64,000 bases of DNA. Origin: Zerene cesonia (taxonomy: Eukaryota; Arthropoda; Insecta; Lepidoptera; Pieridae). The DNA is taken from NCBI RefSeq assembly GCF_012273895.1, contig NC_052106.1, positions 7,750,001 through 7,814,000 of the forward strand, read 5' to 3'. Position numbers and translations under genes: made by a program. Shown piece after piece: positions 32,264 through 42,876 of the stretch; position 1 is the stretch's first letter, and every line of letters begins with the position of its first letter. The notes below the pieces were generated by a model that saw nothing but the letters and a program-made list of their open reading frames with translations, made no database searches and had not been told where the DNA came from.

Positions 32264-32434
32264 CTAGCTGCTCGCCCCGGTCCGCCCGGGTAGTCATTTA
32301 TAGTAATTGAAATAATCCAAAATTTTATACATTTTAAGTTGGATCAAACTTTGAAAACTTTTTGAAAATCGTTGGAGTAGTTTAGGAGTAAAGCGCGGAC
32401 AAACAATATGACACGTAATTTATATATATTAAGA
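32264..32434 (-). mobile_element. Helitron family E, abutting family A
   Basis: It runs CTAGCTGCTCGCCCCGG to ATGACACGTAATTTATATAT, ATTAAGA then T, and includes TTGAAAATCGTTGGAGTAG. It begins on the base after the last A of the family A copy, the same arrangement as at 15011/15012. Confidence 0.85.
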
Positions 32435-32646
32435 TTATTCAGCTTCATAAAAAGTGTAGTGTAGCATTATTTTGAATCCTTATCAGATAATTTATTTAAT
32501 TCCTATTTTTCTTTTAATTTTTAAATTTATTTAATTAAGATTTAGCTATTTGTGTCTCATAAAGATTTTTACTTACTATTTTAATTGCCTTTTTTGAAAA
32601 TGTATTGCGTATTCTCGAAAAAATCAATAACTTATAATTTTCTCAT

Positions 32647-32759
32647 TTATATTTACGCGAGTATTAAGCATTTAGAAATATTTTTCACTACATTATATAA
32701 CCCAACGTTTCGTTTCGATAAATTTCGCTTCGAAGCGTCGGGTTTAATAATATAATGAA
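32647..32759. mobile_element. Fold-back MITE, variant
   Basis: ACGCGAGTATTAAGCATTTAG starts it and GTCGGGTTTAATAATATAATG ends it, as in the 5.8 and 60.9 kb copies. Inside, CGAAACGTTGGG-type and CGAAGCGTCGGG segments are inverted. Confidence 0.5.
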
Positions 32760-32934
32760 CTAGCTGCACCCGGCAAACGCTGTTCTGCCTTACTCTGATC
32801 ATTTAGGGAGATGAAAAATAGATGTTGGCCGTATCTCATAGATACCGGATAAGCACAAAAAATTTCAACAAAATCGGTCAAGCCGTTTCGGAGGAGTATA
32901 GCAACGAAAACTGTGACACGAGAATTTTATATAT
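32760..32934 (-). mobile_element. Helitron family H
   Basis: It runs from A|CTAGCTGCACCCGGCAAACG to GACACGAGAATTTTATATAT. It is inserted right at the end of the fold-back MITE. Confidence 0.88.
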
Positions 32935-33046
32935 TCGCGTTTAAAATCCGTTATACGGTCCTTAATTAAAAATGTAATCGCAAACCTATCATTTAAATCG
33001 AAGTGACATAAAAAGTATTTGATGATACTCTTAAAATTATTATAAA

Positions 33047-34190
33047 CTAGCTGCGCCCCGCGGTTTCACCCGCGTAAGTCCGTATCCCGTAGGAATATCG
33101 GGATAAAAAGTTGCNNNNNNNNNNNNNNNNNNNNNNNNNNNNNNNNNNNNNNNNNNNNNNNNNNNNNNNNNNNNNNNNNNNNNNNNNNNNNNNNNNNNNN
33201 NNNNNNNNNNNNNNNNNNNNNNNNNNNNNNNNNNNNNNNNNNNNNNNNNNNNNNNNNNNNNNNNNNNNNNNNNNNNNNNNNNNNNNNNNNNNNNNNNNNN
33301 NNNNNNNNNNNNNNNNNNNNNNNNNNNNNNNNNNNNNNNNNNNNNNNNNNNNNNNNNNNNNNNNNNNNNNNNNNNNNNNNNNNNNNNNNNNNNNNNNNNN
33401 NNNNNNNNNNNNNNNNNNNNNNNNNNNNNNNNNNNNNNNNNNNNNNNNNNNNNNNNNNNNNNNNNNNNNNNNNNNNNNNNNNNNNNNNNNNNNNNNNNNN
33501 NNNNNNNNNNNNNNNNNNNNNNNNNNNNNNNNNNNNNNNNNNNNNNNNNNNNNNNNNNNNNNNNNNNNNNNNNNNNNNNNNNNNNNNNNNNNNNNNNNNN
33601 NNNNNNNNNNNNNNNNNNNNNNNNNNNNNNNNNNNNNNNNNNNNNNNNNNNNNNNNNNNNNNNNNNNNNNNNNNNNNNNNNNNNNNNNNNNNNNNNNNNN
33701 NNNNNNNNNNNNNNNNNNNNNNNNNNNNNNNNNNNNNNNNNNNNNNNNNNNNNNNNNNNNNNNNNNNNNNNNNNNNNNNNNNNNNNNNNNNNNNNNNNNN
33801 NNNNNNNNNNNNNNNNNNNNNNNNNNNNNNNNNNNNNNNNNNNNNNNNNNNNNNNNNNNNNNNNNNNNNNNNNNNNNNNNNNNNNNNNNNNNNNNNNNNN
33901 NNNNNNNNNNNNNNNNNNNNNNNNNNNNNNNNNNNNNNNNNNNNNNNNNNNNNNNNNNNNNNNNNNNNNNNNNNNNNNNNNNNNNNNNNNNNNNNNNNNN
34001 NNNNNNNNNNNNNNNNNNNNNNNNNNNNNNNNNNNNNNNNNNNNNNNNNNNNNNNNNNNNNNNNNNNNNNNNNNNNNNNNNNNNNNNNNNNNNNNNNNNN
34101 NNNNNNNNNNNNNNTAGTTTTTGCGTGAAAGAGTAACAAACATCCATACATCCATACTTACAAACTTTCACGTTTATAATATTAGTAGGA
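33047..34190 (-). mobile_element. Helitron family A interrupted by assembly gap
   Basis: 33047-33114 is the 3' part from A|CTAGCTGCGCCCC to AAAAGTTGC. 34115-34190 is the 5' part from TAGTTTTTGCGTGAAAG to AATATTAGTAGGA then T. Together they make one element lacking about 90 bp, unless the gap joins two different copies. Confidence 0.8.
33115..34114. other. Assembly gap, 1000 N
   Basis: The run is exactly 1000 N, a typical fixed-length placeholder. Frames spanning it are artefacts. Confidence 0.99.
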
Positions 34191-34779
34191 TATCCCCAAC
34201 AGCTTATATGAAGCCAATCATCTGAACAGCAGAATGTTATTGGAAAATTATCACACCCTCGAACACGTGTCGACAATATGCGTTTTGTTTGTTTGTCTGT
34301 CACTCACGATTGGTGGCTATGGTGACGCGAATGGGATGGGGTTATTCTGTGTGTGGGGGTGTTTATTGTTTTTGTAGTAGTTTTTTTTTGTTTCAAAAAT
34401 GGGGTTGATAATTAATAAAGTATTATTGAGAGAGGAATATGAAAAAAAATTGTGTTGAGACTTCCAAAAATTTTACTAATATAAATGGATGTATTCGTCC
34501 ATTGAAGATTAAAATTTTTATGTGTAAATAAATCAAAACATGTATTTTAGGTATTGGAAGTCCAAACATATTTTTTATTTTCAAATGATTTTTATTAAAC
34601 AACCTCACTCTTCTCAAGATTAAAACTGTGACGTCACAAGCTATTTCTACACTTACACACATTTTGTATATATTATTGGATATTTGTTATTGTTAAACTA
34701 ATAATCGTGTAGCTTTTAGGTAATGAGTTAAGCTTATTACCTTAAAATTACACAATCCTCAAAATTTCTAATTACACAA
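34191..34779. other. AT-rich DNA, nothing recognised
   Basis: TTACACAATCCT occurs twice just before the next Helitron (34748-34759 and 34772-34783). Confidence 0.4.
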
Positions 34780-34965
34780 TCCTACTAATATTATAAATGC
34801 GAAAGTTTGTAAGGATGTATGTGTGTTTTTTGCTCTTTCACGCAACTACTACTGAACCGATTGTAATGAAATTTGGTATGTAAACAGCTGGACAACTGGA
34901 ATAACATATAGGCAAATTTTATCCTGATATTCCTACGGGATACGGACTTACGCGGGCGCAGCTAG
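34780..34965 (+). mobile_element. Helitron family A lacking one hairpin arm
   Basis: It runs from A|TCCTACTAATATTATAAATG to GGACTTACGCGGGCGCAGCTAG then T. GTGAAACCGCGGG is missing between two GCGGG-like repeats, so the 3' hairpin cannot form although CTAG and both flanks are intact. Confidence 0.9.
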
Positions 34966-35252
34966 TTTATCTATAAAACTGACAATAAACAGAACATTCT
35001 ATACAAAATATAAAAAAGCTATTTCTAAAGAATCGAATGCCACTTCGGCAAGTCGGTAAAATCAGAATAAGATAAATAATCTTCAATCAAGTGGTTCGCG
35101 ACCGTTATTCGTGCAGTTTGTTTTTAGGGTGCCATTGTTAATTGCTGTCACTATTGTCCTGTTTGTGCGCAATGTTATGATAAAATTCTAATTAAATTGC
35201 GAACTAGATCTTGGGAATGAAAATTTAATTTTTTTTGGGCTATATTTTATAC

Positions 35253-35417
35253 TAGCGGTCCGCCCCGGCTTCGCCCGTGGTACATATATAGCCTATAGCT
35301 TCGTCAGTTAATGGGCTATCTGACACTGAAAGAATTTTTCAAATCGGACCAATAGTTCCTAAGATTAGGGCGTTCAAACAAACAAACAAACTCTTCGGCT
35401 TTGTAATATTCGTATAG
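35253..35417 (-). mobile_element. Helitron family B, full length
   Basis: It runs from A|CTAGCGGTCCGCCCCGG to TTGTAATATTCGTATAG then T. All core blocks are present. Confidence 0.9.
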
Positions 35418-35424
35418 TTTAGCT

Positions 35425-35615
35425 TACCGTGGTTCCGCCGGCAAATACAAAAAAACCCAGGGTTTTACCCGTTACCGTTACTGTATACTGTAAATAACTG
35501 TTTTTTTTTTCAATTATCTTTGCCACAAATTTCCTCGAAATCGGTGTAGTGGTTTGAGAGTTATAGACTATTTTTTTCCCGGGTTAACACAGGTGAATCT
35601 GGGAAAAGCGGCTAG
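35425..35615 (+). mobile_element. Helitron-like element, family K type
   Basis: ACCCAGGGTTTTACCCG, then CCACAAATTTCCTCGAAATCG, CAGGTGAATCTGGGAAAAGCGG and CTAG then T. It directly follows the family B copy. Confidence 0.5.
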
Positions 35616-35906
35616 TCCTAAATGTAACCACTGATCCAACAGGCTTAATAAATTTTAGACCTCTGCGAAGGGCACAATTTATGGGACAAATTTCGTTTCG
35701 TAATATATTAAAGCTCTGTCCTTATAGAACACATCTGTCACCGTGAAGGACGTGACCTACTGTGCCGCTTTTGTTAGGATTTTGTTGAATTGAAGATTTT
35801 TTTTTATTGCTTGGATGATTAATAAATAAAACACAATTTAAATAGAGACGTATGATTATAAATATTTACTGCAAGGATTCGGATTGAGTTTATTAGATAT
35901 TTATTA

Positions 35907-36116
35907 TCACACAAATATTATAAACGGGATTGTTTGTTTGTCTGAAGCTTGTCCGTCAATCACTCCGAAACTACTGAACGGATTTTAATGAAATTTTGTA
36001 TAAAGACAGGGTATGAGATGACTTGGGTGATTGGATATTTATCACGATTAAATGCTCCGTTTTGATAAAACTCTATGTAATCTTGACATCCGGGCGGAGC
36101 CGGGACGAATTCCTAG
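35907..36116 (+). mobile_element. Helitron family D, full length
   Basis: TCACACAAATATTATAAACG, CTGAACGGATTTTAATGAAA, GGATATTTATCACGATTAAA and CCGGGCGGAGCCGGGACG, AATTCCTAG then T. Confidence 0.85.
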
Positions 36117-36404
36117 TATTACTGTAAAAATTTAAAATTCCCTTCATATTTTAAGACCTCTGAACAATTGTGCTTAGTATGCTCCCCTTGACCCGTCTTT
36201 TCAATTCTAAGGAATGCGACACATTGAAACAATATTCTTTCAAAGAAAGGATAAACGTCTATATCAAAGATAAAATAAACAGACAGAGCATAAGAAACAT
36301 TATTAAAATGACAAAAAAGCTATATCTGTATCACAATAGTTAAAAAAATCAGGAACATTTGAAGTGGCTAATAAACATATTTTGTAATCTCACTAATATT
36401 ATAA

Positions 36405-36570
36405 ACACATAACATAACATACAAAAATATCCGATTTTGTATTTTCGTATGTTTCTAACGATTTTTACGCAAAAACTGATGGACCGATGTCAAAAATTCT
36501 TTCACCATTGGAAAGCTGCAATTTCATTGAGCAATATAATAATACCACGGGCGAAGCCGGGGCGAACAGT
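36405..36570 (+). mobile_element. Helitron family G
   Basis: CTCACTAATATTATAAACAC (about 36390) opens it, then CTGATGGACCGATGTCAAA, CATTGGAAAGCTGCAATTTC and CACGGGCGAAGCCGGGGCG, AACAGT. Confidence 0.6.
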
Positions 36571-36574
36571 TATT

Positions 36575-36720
36575 TATTTATACTTTATTGCTCTGGAAAA
36601 ATTACAAATTGAGACTTATTCTAGGTGACATTATTACAAATGGCGGTCTTATCGCTAAATAGCGATTTCTTCCAGACAACCGGTTGCACTGAGAGAAGTT
36701 AAAGTAGAGGATAGGAGTAG
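36575..36720 (-). mobile_element. LINE 3' tail, older copy
   Basis: ATACTTTATTGCTCTGG, GGCGGTCTTATCGCTAAATAG and CGATTTCTTCCAGACAACC match the 5.1 and 31.6 kb tails but are more diverged. No clean target duplication is seen. Confidence 0.65.
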
Positions 36721-37329
36721 GGAAGAGCATAAAGAGTATAAAAAAATGTATTTATAATAATATATATACAGTTAGTTTATAATAAGGATTATATCCCTAA
36801 CAATTAACGCATTCAGAGTTGATAGACGTATTTAGAAGTCATAGAAAAAAAAACCGTCAAGAATGACAACTCAGTATGCGCGACCCTTACCATAATGTAT
36901 TCTAAGTATCACATAATCGAGTAAGTATCGACGTGTGTTCGACATCACCCAACATACGTGGACAAATGTCGACATTCTTGGAACGCATTGATAAGCATAA
37001 GGAATGCGGGGAATGAATTAATGAATAAAACATGGCGTCCCTTGTTTCTCGACCAGGTGTGTTATCAAGGAATATGGATCCTTAGAAATATTATGTGTTG
37101 GAGTTTTTATCTCCAGAAATAATGTTGCATTGCATTCTATTACCATAGGTACGTAATGTGATTAATAATCTTACAATAAAATTTCGCATCATATCAAACT
37201 TCGGAATATTTTGACCCTATTTTTTAGTTTTATAGCACTAAAATGGTTTATAAATGAGAAATTTTGAAAGAATAGTAAAATTTCTCATATCTTGACTCTT
37301 TAAAAATATCATAGAAAAAAAAAGGTGTG
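36721..37329. other. AT-rich DNA, nothing recognised
   Basis: No supported feature. Confidence 0.4.
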
Positions 37330-37513
37330 TGAAACTTCAGTAAATCGACAAAAGAATGAGATGAATATATGTAAAATATAAAACAGTATGTATATTTCCG
37401 TCCCATTCTTTGCCGGCTTCATTCTACACATTGTTATATTTGTGTCTCTTACCTGTCTTTTTTGCCGTTGCATCAGGTTTGAAATCACAACGATTCTAAA
37501 GAAGTTTCACTTC
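37330..37513. mobile_element. Terminal-inverted-repeat element (GAAGTGAAACTT family)
   Basis: GTGTGAAACTTCAGTAAATCG at the left and CTAAAGAAGTTTCACTTC at the right are inverted. The interior has CATTCTTTGCCGGCTTCATT. This copy lacks the inner insertion found in the 55.3 kb copy and so represents the empty site. Confidence 0.65.
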
Positions 37514-37831
37514 AAAACGTAATGACATATTTGTAATCTGTTGCTTGTATTATCTGTCAATAACTCTATTAAAAACCATTTACGTCACACTGTTTTGTAA
37601 AGACGTCGATCTATTTAAATTAGTCAAAGTAACGCTATGCGAACTCAATTTGCGCCTGTCAATCAGGGATTACGGTAATCAGGTCACATTTTAACTGTAT
37701 ATCATATTTTTAACGAAGCAGTGATGGTAACTAGGTTAAATGTACATACACTAACTATTGTCAATTGATAGCTGAAAAACATATAGGTACCTTAGTTATT
37801 TTCTTATAATAAAGGTAAACATGCTCATTGT

Positions 37832-37984
37832 AGAAATTAAAGACTTCTTAACGGATTTTAAACGCAATTTATTAATTACATTATTTAACCCGACGTTTCG
37901 AACACTTTACAGCGAGCGTGGTCACGGGAAAACTGTGTGTCTCCCATGACCGTAAAATCCGTTAAAAAGTCTTTAAAGTCTAAA
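37832..37984. mobile_element. Fold-back MITE with CGACGTTTCG core
   Basis: GAAATTAAAGACTTCTTAACG at the left mirrors CGTTAAAAAGTCTTTAAAGTC at the right. The centre carries AACCCGACGTTTCGAACAC and AGCGAGCGTGGTCACGGG. ACTCGCGTAAAATCAAACAC follows at the right. Confidence 0.7.
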
Positions 37985-38104
37985 TGTATGATACTCGCGT
38001 AAAATCAAACACGAGAAAATACTATGCTCACTTTGGTCTAGAATTAAAACTTAATTCCCATAGCAAGTTGAATAGTAGTTTATCTTTGAACTAGCTTTAT
38101 TGCG

Positions 38105-38260
38105 GCTTCACTCGTATTTTCAACCGGCTTAAAAAATGAGCGGGTTGTCATTTCGATTGTATTTTTAGCTTTGTTATGCTACTTCAATTGAACTTTTGAC
38201 TCAGTGAACCGATTTTGATGTTTCATTTCGAATTTGATAGCTGCATTAATAAGTTATTCA
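38105..38260 (+). mobile_element. Dispersed repeat L, degraded
   Basis: CAACCGGCTTAAAAAATGAG, then GACTCAGTGAACCGATTTTG in the same order as at 25.25 kb. Confidence 0.5.
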
Positions 38261-38289
38261 GTGGTTCTCCTCTCCTATTTGTCGCGTGA

Positions 38290-38400
38290 TGTTTTATAGT
38301 CCATAACCTTCTTCGATTGACTTCAGCACGGAAAGAATTTCCCAAATTTGAATCAGTAGTTTTTGAGATTAGCGCGCACAAACAAATTCTTGTTATTAGC
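38290..38400 (-). mobile_element. Helitron family B fragment
   Basis: GGAAAGAATTTCCCAAATTTG, then CAGTAGTTTTTGAGATTAGCG and CACAAACAAATTCTTG match the family B core. Confidence 0.5.
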
Positions 38401-38479
38401 CCCATTTAGAATCTAGAGTATTTTCTCCAGCCTAGGTACGTCTATCAGCATTTTCGTAGAGCACAATTATTATATATAC

Positions 38480-38626
38480 CCCTTTTTATCCCATGGGAGC
38501 ATTAAATCGGGATAAAAAGTATCCTACGACCCAAGTCAGCAGTCAGTCTATATACCAAATTTCATCAAAATCCGTTCAGTAGTTTCGGCGTGATTGACGG
38601 ACAAACAAACTTTCACATCCTACTAT
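38480..38626 (-). mobile_element. Helitron family D, missing its 3' end
   Basis: TTTTTATCCCATGGGAGCAT, then TATACCAAATTTCATCAAAA and CGTGATTGACGGACAAAC. The GC-rich hairpin and CTAG are absent. Confidence 0.7.
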
Positions 38627-38644
38627 CCTATCCTGCTAATCCCA

Positions 38645-38840
38645 TCCCACTAATATTATAAATGCGAAAGTTTGTAAGGATGTGTGTGTATTTGTTGCTC
38701 TTTCACGCGACAACTACTGAACCGATTGCAATAAAATTTGGTACGTAGACACCTGGACAACTGGAATAACATATAGTCAACTTTTTATCCCGATATTCCT
38801 AAGGGATACGGACTTACGTGGGTGAAACAACAGCAGCTAG
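38645..38840 (+). mobile_element. Helitron family A
   Basis: TCCCACTAATATTATAAATG to ACTTACGTGGGTGAAACAAC, AGCAGCTAG then T. The right hairpin arm is mutated (ACAACAGC instead of ACCGCGGGGC). Confidence 0.9.
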
Positions 38841-39069
38841 TTTATAATATTTGTGTGTTTATGTCTACAAACGAAAGTTAAGTAACTGCATCCATTAACC
38901 CATTATTCAATGTTAATAACCTCGTTATATGTAACACTGATGTCTTATTTAGGTATATCTATAAAAACTGGTATATTCATTCACGTCCACGTTTCTCTAA
39001 AGTCAATCTCGACGCAAAAATGCAATATTTCTGGTTCGACGGAAACGGGCGGAGACGCGCTTCGAGGCT

Positions 39070-39097
39070 AGTTTCTAGTATGGCGCCACTAGAAACT
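39070..39097. repeat. Palindrome around ATGGCGCC
   Basis: AGTTTCTAGT and ACTAGAAACT are perfect 10-bp arms around ATGGCGCC, in a CpG-richer patch (39000-39145) that includes GACGGAAACGGGCGGAGACG. Confidence 0.7.
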
Positions 39098-39181
39098 GAC
39101 ATATATTATCGATCAATGGTCTATGGTTCCACGCGGTCGTATGGGTAGTAATTGTTTGTTTATGGATAAACGTGCTATTAA

Positions 39182-39436
39182 TAATAGCTTGCTATTGTGT
39201 TTCGTACGGTAAGTGGGGGAGCTGGAGGCCCATATCCTTTTTCTTACCCTTCCCAGTCCTTTCCTTTATTCCTCTCATCAATCCTTTCCTAATCCCTTCC
39301 CAATTAAAGTCGGCAATCCATTTGTAGAGGCGAAAGGTCTGTAATTGACCTTACGCCTCTCCAAATGTTCATGGGCGGTGGTAGCGCTTACCATCAGGCG
39401 ACCCACCAGCTCCAGTGCCGACTATGACATAAAAAA
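39182..39436 (+). mobile_element. Retroposon S1, 5'-truncated with poly(A)
   Basis: It starts at AATAGCTTGCTATTGTG, keeps the AGGCCCATATCC block, the GAGGCG...CGCCTC stem-loop (39326-39360) and the GGGCGGTGGTAGCGCTTACC tail, and ends in about 15 A. Confidence 0.9.
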
Positions 39437-39849
39437 AAAAAAAAATTGGCCACGTCTGCGCCCGCTAGGGCTTGGGCACTTCAATGAGATGGAACTAGTT
39501 AAAAGTAGACGAGTAGTAGTAGAAACAGAATGATAAAAAGTAGACTATGTCATACACTAGCCTTCCATCTATCTCCAGGTATAAAAACTATGGACTCGCT
39601 GCGTTGCGCGTGAATGAAAGACGCAAAACGAAAGATTTTTTTAAATCGGTAAGGGTAGTAACTAATTAGGCGATAGGAGTTTTGAGCTCTAAGTTCTGTT
39701 GCCAAAATTATTAATATTGTGTGGTATGGTTAATATTGTATAAGTACCACTTATTAGATTTCGCATTTTTGACAAGCTTTTATCAGCTTCATCTTTGTTT
39801 GTATAATACGAATTTAAGATATTAAGGATCGGTGAAAATATATTTATTT
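39437..39849. other. AT-rich DNA, nothing recognised
   Basis: No supported feature. Confidence 0.35.
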
Positions 39850-40013
39850 ACTTGATTTACACATACATATATGTATGCTTAGATTTTTAAAATAACGCAA
39901 TAGATTTTGATGCTGTTTTCTTATAGATAGATTGATTCTGAAGGTTTATACGTATCATAACATAGACAAAGGGGGGAAGTTTTAAGAAGCAGCAGAAGCC
40001 GAAGCAAAAACTA
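39850..40013 (+). mobile_element. Helitron family I
   Basis: ACACATACATATATGTATGC, then TTATAGATAGATTGATTCTG, AGAAGCCGAAGC and AAAAACTAG then T. Confidence 0.55.
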
Positions 40014-40649
40014 GTATATAAACAAAAATAGAGACAGTTAATCAATAACCCACATTTATTAAAAACACCATTACTACAGAGCGCGTGTCATACACAAGCA
40101 TATGGCGTCCCCAGCTAATGCACCGTTTTGACGCGCCTGACTTACTTTTAATTACGTCGTTAATAAGATGAACGGCATAATAGCATGATATTTTAATATT
40201 ATTATTGCATCTGTTATATTATAATGAATTAGTTGATATTTGATGCAGTCTTCTATGTCGTATTGTAATTTACTATCATTAATGTTTGTGGGAGCGCTGA
40301 GAGAACTTTTGTTATAAATATATAGAAAATAGGTGAAGAGAAAGTCACTGTAGTTTCTGGAAAGGAAGATACCACTCCAGATTCTAAAATAAGACCAAAT
40401 GACTACAGTTTTCTATCAAACACAAAAAGAATCAAGTCAATCGCTTGAAAAACCACGGATTTGTCGAGTTACGAGCTAGGCAATTAAAAACAAAAGATAA
40501 AAAAAAAAACAAAACTTAGGTTGATTTGAACCTCCTGTGTTTGGGAATGTCATTTTTCAATATATTTGTTGAAGATATCATCAGTCGTCTGAGATATTCG
40601 GATCCCAGACTTCAATACCGTTTGTTCTTTGCGTGGTAGTTTATTTATT
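40014..40649. other. AT-rich DNA, nothing recognised
   Basis: An old repeat shared with 22.0 kb lies at 40340-40460. A CpG-containing stretch is at 40080-40145. Confidence 0.4.
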
Positions 40650-40810
40650 TATTTATTAAGGCTCATTATGTGTCTCCATGTCCCTATGTGTGTTTAAATC
40701 TTTAAAATTACGCAACTGATTTTGATGGGCCTTTTTTAATAGATAGAGGGTTTTTATGTAATAGCATCTTATAAACTTCGAATTTAACGCGTGCGAAGCC
40801 GCGGGAAAGC
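40650..40810 (+). mobile_element. Helitron family I
   Basis: CTCATTATGTGTCTCCATG, AATAGATAGAGGG and ATTTAACGCGTGCGAAGCCG, CGGGAAAGCTA. The final CTAG is mutated to CTAT. Confidence 0.6.
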
Positions 40811-40894
40811 TATATTATTTAATTCAATACTCTCACACTTCTTTTAGCATATAATTTGTGTCCATTAGTTAAAGCCGTTTTTGATCCGCAATAT

Positions 40895-41101
40895 AGTAGA
40901 CGCTCGTCCCGGCTCCGCCCGGATATCAAGATTCCTGTTTTATCCCAAGGGAGTATTTAATCGGGAAAATTATCCTATCATCTAAGTCAGCTCATACCCT
41001 GCCTGTATACCAAATTTTATAAAAATCCGTTTGTAGTTTCAGCGTCATTGACGTTCAAACATCCAAACAAACAAACTTTCACATTTATAATATTAGTGTG
41101 A
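40895..41101 (-). mobile_element. Helitron family D, full length
   Basis: GTAGACGCTCGTCCCGGC, TCCGCCCGGATATCAAG and TTCCTGTTTTATCCCAAGGG to CATTTATAATATTAGTGTGA then T. CTAG is altered to GTAG. Confidence 0.85.
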
Positions 41102-41283
41102 TTAAATAAAATTCCTCAATGGATAAAGTATTTGTAAATAGTCGAAATGTACGTCTACATCGATATTGGATAAATGAAAGATCCCCTTATTGCAGACAAC
41201 GTCAGTACTCAGCGTGTTATTAATACTGTCTTCCTGCTGGTGTGTTCCACTTGGAGCCGGCTGGTTGTGTAAAATATTCAATT

Positions 41284-41390
41284 TCATCAGCCCATACATG
41301 TTCCCACTGGGACGCAGACCTCTTGTGATGGTTCACATAACCACCACTGGCTAATGGCTTGTTGGCAGATGTCCCATAGTTCATGCATTA
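41284..41390 (-). mobile_element. SINE-TGA, degraded 3' part
   Basis: TTTCATCAGCCCATACATG, TTCCCACTGGGACG and TTGGCAGATGTCCCATAG retain the tail order. Much of the interior is lost. Confidence 0.65.
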
Positions 41391-41499
41391 TTATTGTATA
41401 AAAATTGTAAAAGGGAAATTTTGACAGGGTAAATAATCGTGTATATGCATGGATGGAGTGTGTTGTGTGTTCCACTTATTTCATGTAAAATGGCTGATT

Positions 41500-41795
41500 G
41501 GAACGTCTTGGATGGAACAATCCATACATTCCATCCAAGTTAGAGTCTTCCATTAAAACATAGGCTAGTTTTTCAGCGAGTACCACAGGACGTGTGAAAC
41601 GAATCACGGGCCCAGCTAGTTTAGTGCATTATTGTCTAATTTGATCATACTTATTTACCTTGTAGTCTTTCCAAGAGCCAATGTATACTTCTTGACGAAT
41701 AATTTAAAAAATTCTTTCACCATGGGTTGTGTACGTGATCCTTGAGTGCTATATGCTATATATATATCAAGGGCGAAACCGGGGCGGACCGGTTG
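41500..41795 (+). mobile_element. Two decayed Helitron 3' ends
   Basis: The first ends ATCACGGGCCCAGCTAG then T at 41619. The second has AAAAAATTCTTTCACCATGG and GGGCGAAACCGGGGCGGACC, GGTTG (family G/B) near 41793. Neither 5' end is clear. Confidence 0.45.
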
Positions 41796-42532
41796 TCTTT
41801 TATTTGTTTAATGTATTATAATATACACTATATTGACTATTGTTTATTTACCACCACATTGATTGAAGAAGAAGTTCGCTTTTGTGATAACATTTTTGTG
41901 CGATACGAGATAACAGCACGAAAATTACCCAAATAAAAACAGATTTGTTTGGTTTAAAAATTCTTAAATATTTTGCAAAATAACCACCAATAGAAATTTA
42001 TAAAAGCTTTCATATTAATTAGGTAAAATAAATAAGAAATCTTTGTGGGAACAAAGTAGAATACACCTGTATTGGAGTTGATATATTTATAAGACACGAC
42101 ACCACTACGTGTTACTGAGGCATGTCTGTATGTTTGGATATAAGCACTGAATAAAAAAGTATACCCGTAGTGCAAATGAAAAATGTATAAATAATTTAAC
42201 TTCAAATGTTCTAACACTTAACCTCTATTAAATGGAAGTTGTTCTTACAATATACGCAATGGTTCGAACTGCTTTGATGGGATTTTCACAAGCAGATAGG
42301 ATAGAAAATCACTAAAACACTTCCACGTGTTTCATGATGAACATGCACTTTATGGATGATCGATAAATCTGCATTGTCATACGAAAAATATGTATCAAGA
42401 TTATCTTCGATTATGATTTATTAAGATTTAAACAGATTACTTTAGTCTATTTATCTATGTCTTAATAGACATAACAAAATGGCGGGAAATATTATAGCAT
42501 AATTGTTTTTGCCTGTTTTAATGTATTAATTT
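41796..42532. other. AT-rich DNA, nothing recognised
   Basis: No supported feature. Confidence 0.4.
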
Positions 42533-42876
42533 TAGTGTGGAAGTCGAGCACGCTTCGGCACGAATTGGGCCAGCTCGCACCGAGGAAGTACCACACCCCC
42601 ACAGAAAACCGGCGTGAAATAATAGCTTGCTATTGTGTTTCGTACGGTGAGTGGGGGAACCGGAGGCCCATATCCTTTTCCTTACCCTTCCCAGTCCTTT
42701 CCTTTATTCCTCTGATCAATCCTTTCCCAATCCCTTCCCAATTAAAGTCGCCAATCCATTTGTAGAGCAAAAGGTTTGACTAATTGACCTTACGCCTCTC
42801 CAAATGTTCATGGGCGGTGGTAGCGTTACCATCAGGCGTCCCACCAGCTCCATTGCCGACTGTGACATACAAAAAA
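42533..42876 (+). mobile_element. Retroposon S1, near full length
   Basis: It runs from GTGTGGAAGTCGAGCACGC through CCACACCCCCACAGAAAACC and AACCGGAGGCCCATATCC to TCCATTGCCGACTGTGAC and ATACAAAAAAAA. With the 60.15 kb copy it defines the S1 5' end. Confidence 0.9.

Noticed and set aside
33040..34303. Four long open frames of 340-418 codons
   Set aside because: They consist of N from the assembly gap plus Helitron ends.
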